Source: Lethocerus indicus
Taxonomy: Eukaryota; Arthropoda; Insecta; Hemiptera; Belostomatidae
DNA length: 64,000 nucleotides
Direction: 5' to 3'
Assembly: GCA_019843655.1 (NCBI GenBank)
Contig: JACDQD010000004.1
Coordinates: 14,756,001-14,820,000, forward strand
This document shows, piece by piece, positions 1-12,000 of this stretch; positions within the stretch are counted from its first letter, which is position 1; each line of letters opens with the position of its first letter. The notes under the pieces were generated by a model. That model was not told the origin of the DNA. It saw only the letters and a list, made by a program, of their open reading frames with translations, and ran no database searches. The translations under genes were made by a program, and so were the position numbers.

Positions 1-186
1 ATGAATGTTAACAATTATTATATTTCAATTTATATTTTTCTGGTGATGTTTATCAATTTATTTGTTAACACACTTGTTTTCTTAAGTGTATTTTCTTCCA
101 GTGTATGCACTGTAAGTAATAGAGTGAATATTATGTAATTATATTAACTCATTCTGAATTTAATTGACAGTTCTGAATTATTTTAG
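1..186 (+). other. Intronic start of window (MMS19)
   Basis: This AT-rich stretch ends in a clear acceptor (TTTTAG at 181-186) before the first recognisable MMS19 exon. No conserved MMS19 coding sequence is visible in it. A 10-nt piece at 102-111 lies between CAG and GTAAGT, but it is too short to support as an exon. Confidence 0.6.
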
Positions 187-3100
187 AGAGACAATCATGA
201 CATTACACGAGAAGATTTAGCCAAAGGTCTAGAGGAATGTTTAACGTCAACTTCAGAATTTGGTCCATACTGCATACCATTGTTTATTGAGAAGTTAGAC
301 TCTGTATTGAAGGTGGCTCATGTGGATTCATTGAACTTATTTGTAAGCATATTCCACATGTTAATTTTTGGTGCAAAAATAAACTCATTGCTTCTGGTCA
401 AGTGTATTCTGTGATATTTAGCATTTTCATAATTTGTTTGTTTATGAATTACTGTTGATTCTAGTTTATTATAAGCAAGATACAATATATAGAGCGGCAT
501 ATGTTAGATTCTGTGAAACATTCCTTAAAATTGTTTATTTCTAGCTACATATTTTGGAATGGACACAATTTGTGTTTTTTTCACCTATAAAAATTAGCTT
601 ATTGAATAGACTGCAACTGGGGCTGTGAGGTCAATGTTAATAATACCCTCAGTAATTTGACATCAGGTAGGCGCTAGATCCATCTTTGACCCATTAACAT
701 GAAGTTCCACATTGATATTGTAAACATGAACAATTTATTTCTACCTAGCAATCTACAGAGAAAAAAATTGCCTAAAATGAATTCATATTTATGGTTGCCT
801 GTGCACTGTTTATACAAGGTCTGAAGAGTTTTATGAATTTTTTAATTGCCTCATTTTTTCACAATAAGAACAAATACTGTGGGGTTCACAGAATAAACAA
901 TAAAAAGTAGAGAAAAATTAATTTTTATATCATAGGCTTTATTGGCTGTAACAAATTAATTGAACGCTTTGAAAACATACTCAACTAGCTCATTTCAAGT
1001 CTTCGATCAAGTCATAGAACTACGCTTCAACCTGACAACTCAAACAGAACTGACCCTACCTTTTTTTAAATGATTGTTGCTATTCTGATGGCACTGTATG
1101 CATTTAACAATGGAATGCAAAGTTTTATTTAAAAATATATTGTATAAAATGTTTTTTTATTCTTATCTGTATTTTTATTGTATATTATTTTTTATTGGTA
1201 TTTTATTTTACAAGCTTATTAACAACTATTCGTTGTTTTTGAGATTTTTTACCCATGAATTTTTCATATTCATGAAATCTCCTGTGGTTCATGTAACCAT
1301 TTTGCAGATAAGGGGATGTGATATTTGGACAATTGATGATATTGACAAACATGTGAAAAAAATTTGGAAAGTGGTCAGATCACTTTTGTTTCCTGGGAGC
1401 GATTCGGAGGTTTCAGAACTGGTTGTGACTGCTCTGGTTGCTATAATTAGAAAATACTCAACTTCTCCACTGAATAAATATCAGGCTGATTCAATCAATG
1501 AGCTTCTGAATGACATCACAGCAAGTATATCAGTATCCAGTATATGCATGAAAAATTATAGGCTGCATTTTTAATAAGTGCCAAATTCTTGTTATGATTT
1601 ATTGAATAAAAATTTTAAGAATCATATAGAATAAAATGTATTAAGATTATAATTTACAATCCTCTTGGATAATGCTTAATTACTCTGCTTTAAACTTTTC
1701 ACAGGCACTCATGATTTCCTGAAAGATGCTGGTTTAAACTTCTTCACCTTTGCAGTTGGTGTACTTGGTTCCACAGCAAATGCATCATCCCAGGCGTGTT
1801 GCCATATCATTGAAACAGTACGTTTCTCTTATAATAGTAATATTCTTATATGATACAATCGACCTTATTGGTTTTAATATTCACAGTTATATTCTCTTTT
1901 TGTCAAATTACAAATTACATATTTGTTAACGAAGTCCATCTTCCAACGTTAGTATTATTTGAAATTTTTAATTTTTTAAATTCATTAACATTTTTTAGCT
2001 AATCCTTATCAAATTCTAAGTATGATTATATTATGTATAATTTATTTCTTGTTAACAGTGTATTAAACCAATTGAAATAAAATTTGTAACAGGTAGTTCC
2101 TCAGTTACTTGCATTACTGAAGGTCCCAACTGACCATCATGAAATTGTACTGTCTGCTTTTCGACCCATTCTTTGTGCAACTGTGAAATTCAATATCTGG
2201 GAAACAAGTTAGTATTAGCTTGTTTATATATTTACATAAATGAATTATGGTCAGATTATAATTTTTTCCAGCTAGAGACATGACAAATGAATTATGGTCA
2301 GATTATAATTTTTTCTAGCTAGAGACATGCTCTTTGGAAAATTGAGACCATTGGCATGCAGGTTGAATTATTTTTGCTGGCTAAAAAATAAATATCCTTA
2401 GTGTGTAGGCTAATTTATTTTAGAACTAGGTTATGGGATTATGATTAATGCATGTAGTATACCATAGCTCATAAGATCTTAATAAAATAAGAGATATTTG
2501 TTTCCTAGGAATGATTCAGAGGTTTCACAAAACTGATGCATTGTGTAATATAAATGTATTTTCTGTTGCAGAAAATGAAAAGTTGGTTAATATTTTGTCA
2601 AATATACCAATTGTGCTAATGCAACTTTTGGAAAATCCTGTTGGAAATTCTGGATCCTATTTTTGTCTTTCTGATATTGCACCTGTTCTATCTGTATCCC
2701 ATAGACAGATTTTGTACTCAATAATTCTGTCAAACATGTCAAAGGAAAAATGCCAGAAAGTCAGGTAAAGTTTGTTTTTAAATATTAGCATATCAGACTA
2801 GTTTTGTAATTCAGTTTCTAATGTATTTTTGTCTTAGAGATGCATGTGCTGAATTTGTTAAGAAAGTCGGTGTATTGTATCCTGAGGAACTGAAATTGCA
2901 TGTTTTCTCGCTAATTTCTAGTGGTAAGTGTTACCATAATGATTCATTTCTTTTTAAATTTATTATAACTTATTAACTTAACATAATTGTTTTTTAATCC
3001 TTTATTAGGACCTCTTAATTGAACACAGTAATAGACTGGACCTATTACTTATTCTGCTTAGGTATTATTTAGCATTGAGGTAACCAATAATTTCAGTTTT

Positions 3101-3918
3101 TTTTTATTTATTTTTATCTATAAATTTCATAGAAAACTATTAATTACCCAGCTTTAATGTTGTCACTGGCCAAATAAAACAACAGTCTAATTAGTACAGT
3201 GTACTGATTTAATTTTTTATTAAAGAAAATTAATTTATAGCCTGTAATGATAACAGTTTTTACTGAAAAAGAATATTTTTTGTTTTAAATCATATAAAAA
3301 AATGTTTACACAACATTTTAGATCAATTTAAAACCCATTTTATACAATAATAATCTATATTCAAATTATTATTGTTATATGCACAACCATAAATAGGATT
3401 TCTACTTCCAAAAAAAGTATATTAATTTGTTTTTCTAGCAGATTTTCAGTGTTAGAAACAGCCATTTACATGACAATATATTTGTAATATTTTACATATA
3501 AATTCTATTTGTAAAATGTTTCACAACATTGAGTTTATTTAGGAGAAATTTTTTTCTTTCAAAATAAATTATAATTAAAGTTGTATTTGTTGTGGGAAAT
3601 ACAATTTATAACTAAGGTCATTATTATGGAAATACAATTTGTAACTAAGGTCATTATTATGGAAATACACTTTATAACTAAGGTCATTATTATGTAATTG
3701 TTCAACATACATTTTATTTTTGTAGGGAAAGATGGCTTACCTCCGGATGAAATTAAGCAAATTATAGATGTATTTTGTTGGGCATGTCATGTGAGGTCCT
3801 TGACTTCTTATAGCATTGGTTGCATAATTGAATATTTAATGTCTGGTTCTAGTACAGCTCTTATTACTATAAAAAGTGTGAGGTACATAATCAATATTTA
3901 ATTTTTATTGTTTATTCT

Positions 3919-3968
<50 letters not shown>

Positions 3969-6535
3969 TTTTTAACTTGATTTATAAATTGCACTTGTGT
4001 ACAACAGATATGTGCTCATTCTCAATATATTGTCTTTCAACGTTTTAATGATGTATGATATGAATTTCAGGTCTTTGTGTGAGAATTTAAGTGATGACAA
4101 TATTTTGGAGTGTTTGGTTGTTGAATGTAACTTACCAGAAATTCTCCTCTCACATTGGTTGAAAATTTCCAAAGATGAAAAACTTCTTTGTACAGATGAA
4201 GCGTTGACTGATGTATCTAGAATTATTGATGCAGTAATTAAACCACTTAAATCAAGGTGCAAATAATTTTCTATGGGAGATTTATATTTATGAAGAATCA
4301 TAAATATAAATCTCATTTATATAAACTGTTTGAGACCTAAGAATGTCTTATTGTTTTATATATCTTAACAAAATTATCTTATTAATGTGTATTGTATTTT
4401 TAGTGATCAGGCCAATGTCGTGGAAAAATGTATTTCTTTATTTTCCTCCATTTCCAATTTTGAGGATTGTTTGCAGTCATCTAGTTCGTCATGTGCAGTG
4501 GAAATTGTGTGTTACATTCTACAGTTATCATTACACAGATATTTTAAATGAAATTATTAAACATCTCTAGTTCAATATGTAATTTCGTATGCATGTGGTA
4601 GTGTTCATTGAAACAATTGCTTCTTTTTAACGTAAAAGCTGCTTTAAACTAGTGCTTTACAAGTATATTTTGTTATTGAATAGTATTAATTATTGTACAC
4701 AGGTACTACTAGAAGGACTAGTGGGTTCAATTAAGCCAGATGTAGTAATTCCTGATTGTTATAAACTTGCATTAAGTCTTTTAAATCTGAGTGTGAATAA
4801 TTCATCTGTACTAGCCAAGACATCAGCTTCCCGGCTTTTAGCCTCTATTATAAATAAACACAATGCTGGTAAGTAAACATTGCTTATTAAAGAGTTTGAT
4901 GTTTTATTTCTTGTGTTATTTCCTTGTGGAATAGAATAACTTATTTTACTTGTAAAATAAATTATAGATTCTGATCTGGAGAAAATCCTTGATGAAATAA
5001 TGAAAGTAGTTAATACTAAACTTAGTACTTCTCAAACTGTAGAAGCTACACAGTTATTTTGTTGGATTTGTAAAGGACTTGTTCTAAGGGCGCATCCTCA
5101 GATGAATTTATGGATTGAAAAAGTCAGTATTATTATAATTATTACCATTGTATTTGTATAATGATAATTACCTATGTTTTACATAATTAATTAAGGGAAC
5201 AATTTATATACACTATATCATGTTAACTTTAATTTAATTCAGTTCATACACTTTTAGTTACTGGACCTATTAAAAGATGAAAATACACAAATGGAAGCAG
5301 CAAAAGGTTTTCAACTTATTTTAAGTGACAGTGACCAGTTCCTTAATAGTAATAGTTATTGCAACATAAGGTACATTCTAGCCTGTTCATGAGTATAAAG
5401 GTACAAAATATACTGAATATGTGTAACATTCTTTTTTTATTTGTTTAGAATACTTTATAAACAGAGACTCTTTGCAACAGTGACTAAGATGATAGATTTG
5501 TTTGAAAATACTAGTGGAACTACAAAAAGTGCAGTTTCTATGGCAATAGCATATTTACTGATAGCATCTCCTAGGCAACTCATGTTAGATAAACTTCCAC
5601 AGGTAAACAATGAACATATAGTGATAAAAATTAAAAGTATTTTACTAAAGGTATTTTTATTTAGTAATGTAAATATATAAATAGATTTGATTAGTGATTT
5701 AGGACATAATTCATAAAATTCTTTATTATTATATATTAAAGGTATACCATATTTTTATTTTTAAATTACAACTATTTTCCAGCTAATTAAAGTTATGACA
5801 AGTTGTTTGGATGGCGAAGATATGCTGGTGTCAGCAGCTATCTTAGAGGTGTTATCATGTTTATTAGCTGACAAAGAGGCAGTGCTAGAAGATTACACAG
5901 ATACATTTATACCAAGGTGCATTAAAAAATGTTATGCACCATGCATGGTAAGTGGAATTATAATTTTAAGTTATAGTACCTGCTGATTTGCACATGATGG
6001 TCTGCAATGATTTTTTATGTACTTGTTGCCACTTGCTGATTTGGCCTAATGTGAGACTGTTTTCAGCTTCTTGCCATCTGTAGTATTGTTCAACTCATTA
6101 TGCTGATTAACTTCATTATTTAATTAAGTATGATAATTAATGTTTGTATTCATTATTTCACAGGAAGTTAGAATGAATGCTTTGGACTGTATATATCATT
6201 ATGGAAAATATAATGTAGTGAAACTTCTTCCATACAAAATCAAGGTATGTTTTTGAGATTACAGTTATTTTATCGAATGCATTTGAAATTGAAATATGCA
6301 CTATATAATTATATTTTTATACAGTGTACTACATATTCTGCAATTTAAATTAGACTACATATTTCATTGTATGTATGCAGAGAATATCTCTTTATACAGT
6401 TCCTATTTAATGATGTTGCAGGTTTTAAATGGTTTAATTAAAAGTTTGGATGACAAGAAGAGATTAGTGCGGAAGAAAGCTGTGAGAGCAAGAAATATGT
6501 GGTTCCTCTTAGAGTTTTCAAGTAGTAAAGAGTGA
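187..6535 (+). CDS. MMS19: MMS19, cytosolic Fe-S cluster targeting factor (5'-truncated by window edge)
   Basis: This is a HEAT-repeat scaffold of the CIA targeting complex (with CIAO1 and CIAO2B), which hands Fe-S clusters to enzymes such as XPD, DNA polymerases and primase. Exons read here: 187-342, 1308-1524, 1705-1817, 2093-2207, 2572-2764, 2838-2923, 3726-3882, 4071-4256, 4404-4506, 4703-4868, 4968-5122, 5258-5370, 5449-5602, 5783-5947, 6164-6244, 6422-6535. They join in one phase to 758 codons including TGA. Family landmarks are TREDLAKGLEECLTSTSEF with PLFIEKLDS in the first exon (MMS19 N-terminal domain), LNKHPAG-like INKHNAG, and CKGLVLRAHP. The C-terminus is SLDDKKRLVRKKAVRARNMW, which matches the conserved MMS19 end. 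The human protein is about 1030 aa, so roughly 200-250 N-terminal residues lie upstream of the window. Exon 4404-4506 uses a weak GTGTGT donor chosen by phase, because the frame stops near 4555; it is the least certain exon. The gene is CpG-poor and converges on MOGS. Confidence 0.93.
343..1307 (+). other. MMS19 intron, about 965 bp
   Basis: This is the largest MMS19 intron in the window, with donor GTAAGC at 343 and acceptor TTTTGCAG ending at 1307. It is AT-rich and CpG-poor. I see no further gene, repeat array or transposon in it. A long open frame at its 3' end is intron read-through into the next exon. Confidence 0.7.
2238..2329 (+). repeat. 47-bp direct duplication carrying a splice-acceptor-like sequence
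   Basis: Two nearly identical copies (from 2238 and from 2285, period 47) contain a pyrimidine run followed by CAG or TAG and CTAGAGACATG. They lie inside the MMS19 intron between exons 2093-2207 and 2572-2764. Joining those two exons directly keeps the MMS19 frame and the family alignment, so both duplicated AGs look like unused decoy acceptors. Confidence 0.85.
2924..3725 (+). other. MMS19 intron, about 800 bp
   Basis: This intron has donor GTAAGT at 2924 and acceptor TTTTTGTAG ending at 3725. It is AT-rich and contains a 3 x 33-bp repeat near its 3' end. No gene is seen in it. Confidence 0.7.
3595..3693 (+). repeat. Three tandem 33-bp repeats
   Basis: Units start at 3595, 3628 and 3661, each beginning GGAAATACA and ending GGTCATTATTAT. 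They differ by only a few substitutions. The array is contiguous without spacers and sits about 30 bp before an MMS19 splice acceptor. Confidence 0.92.
3920..3973. repeat. (TA)n microsatellite followed by a poly-T run
   Basis: About 20 AT dinucleotides are followed directly by 13 T. The repeat lies in the MMS19 intron between exons 3726-3882 and 4071-4256. Confidence 0.95.
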
Positions 6536-7577
6536 CATTTATTGAAATGAAATTGTTAATACTTTTACAGGTTTGTTGATATAAAAAATAATTATGTATT
6601 GTGAATTGGTTTGAATGAAATTAATTGGTAGAGAAAAGCAAACAGATTATTTTAACTTAGGCTGCTGTAATGGGTACTTTTTGCATGCAATAGGTGGTGC
6701 ACCACTTTTTGAGTTTTGGATGAAATCTGAGAATTGTATAGACCATAAGATGGAAATGTTGAGGTAAGTTTTTAAAGCGTAGATTGTAATATCAAGCACA
6801 ACTGTTGTTTTCTGATTCAGTGAAACAGTAGAGTGAAACATTTTAGAAGTTTTTTAAAACTTCTTACTGACTCATTTAAACAAAGAATTTAATTTAATTT
6901 TTAGATACTAGAGAGAAGCTGAAATTAAGCGAGGAGGATAGATACTTTATGTATATTTCACTACATCATGTTAAAGGTACATTATTTGATGATTTTTTGT
7001 TTTTTAACTTGTTTAGTCATGAAGCTTTAAAATATTTTCATTTTTAGGATTATTGATAACTAAACAATTAAGTTGATTTTGTTTTTTGTGGTCATAAACC
7101 TAATGCTTTGAAATGTTGGCATTATTCTCCAAGCACACTGTACTTCTATAATCAGAAGCATGTAAACTCATGAAAAATATACATTTGAATGATCGTCTAG
7201 AAGTTTAGTTTTAACAATTAAAATAAGGTTGGTCAGATATTAATTTTTTTTAGTATATTATTTAATTTTATGGAAGTTGTTTATATACATATTATAACTA
7301 CTATATAGCATTTATATTACATTAGTTAACATATATATCCAAACCCATTGGAATTCATGTAATTGGAAGCTATATTTAAGTAAATGTATAATTGTAATAG
7401 TTATCAAACACAGTATTGATTCTAATATTTATCAATAAAATGTTTTTTGTAACAGCTATTACTTTGATGTATATCTAAATTCGTTTAATTAATAAAATGT
7501 GTTACTTGTCTATCAAAACAAAAGATAAAAATCACTTTTGTCTGACCTTTTCCTTTTAATTTTTAGGTTAAAGAAAT
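6536..7577 (+). other. MMS19 3' UTR and flanking AT-rich DNA
   Basis: The sequence after the MMS19 stop has no coding potential. A donor-like GAGGTAAGT near 6761 and an acceptor-like TTTTTAG near 6904 would allow a 3' UTR intron, which cannot be confirmed without transcripts. Candidate poly(A) signals lie near the end of this stretch. Confidence 0.5.
7434..7496 (+). promoter_or_regulatory. Candidate MMS19 poly(A) signals
   Basis: AATAAA occurs at 7434-7439, followed by the T/G-rich TGTTTTTTGT, and again at 7491-7496, followed by TGTGTTACTTGTC. Both have the hexamer plus GU-rich arrangement of a cleavage site. Either would give MMS19 a 3' UTR of about 0.9 kb. Confidence 0.4.
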
Positions 7578-8615
7578 TTGTTTTATATAACGAGGTTTAA
7601 ATAGTTATTGCTATTTATAATAAAATTGGTTTATTCTTTTTCAAAAGTTCCTTTACATACACATGTTATTTACATGTAGAATGCAATTGAATATCTTATA
7701 GGTTTAAATGTAAAATTGTACATAGACATATTATATGTGATGTTAAGATATGACTAAGAATATTAACTTTTAAAAATTCTTTTAATACAGCACTATTTAT
7801 AATACCCTAAATGTGAAATAAATTTTAGTTTGGTACATGTACAAATATAATACATTATAAATCAATAAATTTCATAACTTCATAAAGAGTTATATTTGTA
7901 GGTTGACCTTGTTTGTATGTATGTGTGTGTATGTATGTATAATTGCAATAACTAGGCGGCCTGGATAGTTAAATGATTGAACAAAATACATCAGTTAGAA
8001 TGTATACATTCATCAATTTCACACCTGGCTTGATAAATAAATGAATCTATGCAAGATTTTTGTCTAATCCTTTTTCTAATTATTATTAACTTAGGAGGTT
8101 AGTTAATTAAAACAAATTTAATATGGGTAAAGACAATTGTTTTATATTATAAACTTTAAACAATTATTGTTCTTTATTATAAAATTGATTCATAATTCAT
8201 CAAAAGTTCCTTTATGTACTAATGTTATTACATGCTGAATGCATTTGAATGTCTTGCACATGACTAAAAGTAAAATTATACATAGACATATTTCATGTAA
8301 TGTAAGATACAACTAAGAATATCAACTAGCTTTTTTAAAATTCTTTTATTACAGTACTAATTATTATGACCCTATAAGAGATAAATTTTATGTTGATACA
8401 TGTACATATATAATACATAATTACAAATAAATAAATTCCAACTTATGGAAGAGTTACATTTGAATGTTTACCTTCTGAAATTTTAATTACCAGGCTGCCT
8501 AGATAGCTTAATGATGGAACAAAATACATCAGTTAGAATGCATCAGACATTCACCAATTTCACACCTAACGACAATAAATGCATCTATGAAAGTCTTACT
8601 TTTTAATTATCTTTC
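7578..8615. repeat. Diverged tandem duplication, two units of about 0.5 kb
   Basis: Unit 1 (about 7578-8085) and unit 2 (about 8136-8615) align end to end. Shared blocks in the same order include AAAAGTTCCTTTA, ATACATAGACATAT-like sequence, CTAAGAATAT, TGATACATGTACA-like sequence, and ACAAAATACATCAGTTAGAATG followed by CACC or TCATCAATTTCACACCT. Unit 1 has an extra TGTATG/TGTGTG microsatellite near 7913-7942. The units differ by many substitutions and small indels, so the duplication is not recent. No open frame and no clear terminal inverted repeats are seen. Confidence 0.85.
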
Positions 8616-9022
8616 TTCCTATGCTGGTGACTAAACCATCAATGAAATTGTATTGATAAAAGATATTTTTGAGAACAATTAAATGGAATAGTTCTATTAA
8701 TAATTATTCTTATTTTAAATTTAAGATTTTTTATTTACTGTTAATATAACTGATGTGACTTTCATTTCAAAATTTTAAATGTACAAAGATGAATGTATAA
8801 ATTATTTTTCATCTACCAATAATTGGTTACTAATAGATTCAAAGAAAGAACTGTACAATAAAAACTGAAGTATAATTGCTAGTATATTTTTAGGTTAATA
8901 AATATATTAATTCCAGGAACTAATTCAGATAATGACAAAAATATGTAATGAGTGATAATAATAATAACATAATGTAATTTGCTCCATCATTACAGTTGGT
9001 TCTATAAGTTTGGATTTCTGAA
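8616..9022 (-). other. MOGS 3' UTR and flank
   Basis: This AT-rich stretch lies just downstream of the MOGS stop codon on the minus strand. TTTATT at 8730-8735 (AATAAA on the minus strand) is a candidate poly(A) signal, giving a 3' UTR of about 0.3 kb. Nothing else is recognised. Confidence 0.45.
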
Positions 9023-12000
9023 TTAGTACATTTCTGCCATGAGAAGAACTACCAGAGAAGACCAACCTGTAAATGGCCTTGATCCTTGACCTTCTCCTGT
9101 TTTATCATTATATTGCTCCCAAATATAACCTGTTTTATTATATTGCTTATATATATTTGTTATTAAGTTGTTTCTTAATTGTTGATACAAATCTTTGGCT
9201 TGACTTTGAAATGGCCCTGTGAGTTTACTGTAATAATTCAAAGCCTCTAATGCCAAATAATTCATATTTATCCAAATTGGTCCTCGCCAATAAGGGGGAT
9301 CATGTTCTGTGTTCCTTTTAAGATATAAGGGTGAGTTTTTGGATAGAGATCTTAAACCAAAATCTGTCCAAAGTAGTTGAGGATTCCTTAGATCAGTCAT
9401 GAGTCTTTGTAATTTTGGAGAGTTTGAACTTAATGAATGAACAAAAAATGGGAAGAGACTTACATAACCAAATGAAGAGTCTATGAATCGTAACCTTGGG
9501 TCAGTCAATACTACTCGTTTCATTTCTTGTTCAACTGGGCGAGCTGGCTGTGGAGGGGGAGGTGGTCTTTTCAAAGCAACATCATCAGTGTGCAAACCAT
9601 AGTCTGCATATCTCGCCATTTCTTCAGACCAATGTAAAGAGTCTAGAAGTCTATTGTCCGATAAGAATGAATACGTATCCATATATTTATTTCCAGCTCG
9701 GTTCAATAACTTGGCAATTTCAGCTAAAGTAGCAGCCCCCAACATTATCCAACACCTAAGGTCTAGATGGCGTTCTTCATCAGTAGGATGTGAAGCCCTT
9801 GGATAGTCATCAAGACCTGATGTTAAGGTTTTGGGATTTAACTCCCTTTCTGTATCAGCATCTCTTCCCCTCCACCTATAGCTACCTGGGACAGGGCCAG
9901 TCTGAGTTGAATTAAACCAATCAAACCAAACTACCAGTCGAGGATACATTCTTTCCAAAGCACCTAGCCTATCCTCTTCTGTCATTCTCTCCCAAAAGTT
10001 CTGAATAATAAATCTAAGTGTCAAAAAGAATGTAGGTGGGTTTGCATTATTATTTGTTTGAGTTACAAACTCTTCTGGGACCTTTGCTAAGGCTTCTTGT
10101 CCTAATATCTGTTCCCTGGGGATCCAACCTTCAATATTCATCAAATCAAACCAGTGGCTCATTATATCAAGCTCCAAATCTAAATCCCAAGCAGAAATTA
10201 ATAGACCATGGAACCCTTCATCCCACAAAAATCCTCTGGGGAAGAAACTTCTAGAAGGAACAGCTGTAAAAAGTGGGGCTTTCCAGTATGGCACAGGGGA
10301 TTTAGTATGATCAGAAAGTACACGTGAAGCACCATAAAAATAACCTATACCCCCAATTAAATTACTGAAAGCAGCTTCAGCGAAGCTTATATAATCTTTA
10401 TTATAATTTTTTTCTCTGAGATGAAAAGTATCCTCAAATTTCTTGTGGAATGCATCCTTGTGTTTATTTAGTTCAGTGGTAAATCTGTCACCAGTTAATG
10501 TGTTAGGCCTATCAATAAAACTGCCAGATTCAAATACTGCATCAATTTCAAAAGGCACTTTTCCTTCAATCTGAGTAGCTATGAAATTCGGAGCAACACT
10601 TTGCTCTTTAAAGGTTGTCAAATCTCCTGGTAGAACTATGTGTTTCACTTTACTACCTTTCACAGTTACTAGCCTTAAAGTAGATATTACAGTTTCTTTT
10701 AATAAATGCAAACCTTTGGCTTCCACACTAAGATATGACTGATACTGAATTTCTCCAGACACATTAAAAAGTCTCAATGCAAATGGCCCTAGCTCTTGGG
10801 TTTCACCTACAACTCCAGTAATTATACCTGCATGAGTAGGTGAGATACGCCCTTTTGTTTGACTTTCTATAGCTGTATAAAATAATAAGTTCACTGTTTC
10901 GCCATCTCCAATTTCATTCTGAAAAATAAATTTGAAATACATTATATAATTAAGATATATATATAGAGAAATAAGTGTTCACAATATCATCACCCACGTT
11001 ATTACCTATCTTCCCTTAGGTTTTCAGCTAAACCAGTTTCAGCTTTGTGTCATTATCTATACTGTGTACAGACTTTGACAATACGAACAGGATGTTCCAT
11101 TTGCAATCAACACCATAAATATCTCGCTATATTGGTTATACCCCTCCTTCACCCATTGTGGGTACCGGCAACTTCCATGGAGACTTACTGCCATTGAATC
11201 TGATCCTACTTAGAAGGATTAGCAAAGGTGAACCATGGTATCTGTATTAGATGAACCCAAGGGGGCACAACTCCCAAGAGTGAAAGCACCCATGGCATAC
11301 AGGCAGATTGAAACTGCAAAACTTTGGGTCCCAAGACACAACCTACATTACTAATATACTGTTGACTAACAATCAATAACCAATCTAGTATCCAACAATT
11401 GAGTATGAAACAGAATCGCAAGAATGATAGTATTATTTTGTACACCTTTAATTTATTTTTTAATTTCAATTAATTGCAAATGCCCTCTATAAATAAAGAA
11501 AAACACTTTTAATTAAAAAGAATATAATAATATTCTTTCAACTTTATTTAAGTGAGCTCTTTGAAATATTTTCTCAACAAGACGTATTTATAAATTTTGT
11601 TGCATTAGCCAAGCCAAAACACTTATTTTGATTCATGGTATGTGTATATATTGTGAAAAATAAAAGAATTAAATATCAGTATTCACCTTATATAAGGACT
11701 TAACAAAATAAAACACTTCAATATATATGTGAGGGAGGGGTATGGTGACCTGAACATTCATGGGGCTCAGTGCAAGACTGATAGAAGCAAGTAGAAAAGG
11801 TTCAATACACAATTTGATTTCACATTTTAAGTAAAAATGTTTTAAAAGAACTATGGGACAATATCTACTACTTTAAAATATACTTATTAAAAGTATAATT
11901 GTATAACTGTATTTCTGTAAAGACTGGCCTTATCTTATATAGATGTACCTTACCACACAGAAATACAAGACTTTTAATCTGATCTGACTGAAATTAACTA

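Noticed and set aside
102..111. Ten-nucleotide micro-exon between CAG and GTAAGT upstream of the first MMS19 exon
   Set aside because: It is too short to align with MMS19; AG and GTAAGT pairs this close occur by chance in AT-rich introns.
3595..3693. Short direct repeats as a CRISPR array
   Set aside because: The repeats are contiguous without spacers and lie in a eukaryotic intron; it is a minisatellite.
9496..9732. Plus-strand open frame antisense to MOGS exon 4 (also 10036-10254)
   Set aside because: It is a shadow of the highly supported MOGS coding exon, with no family resemblance.
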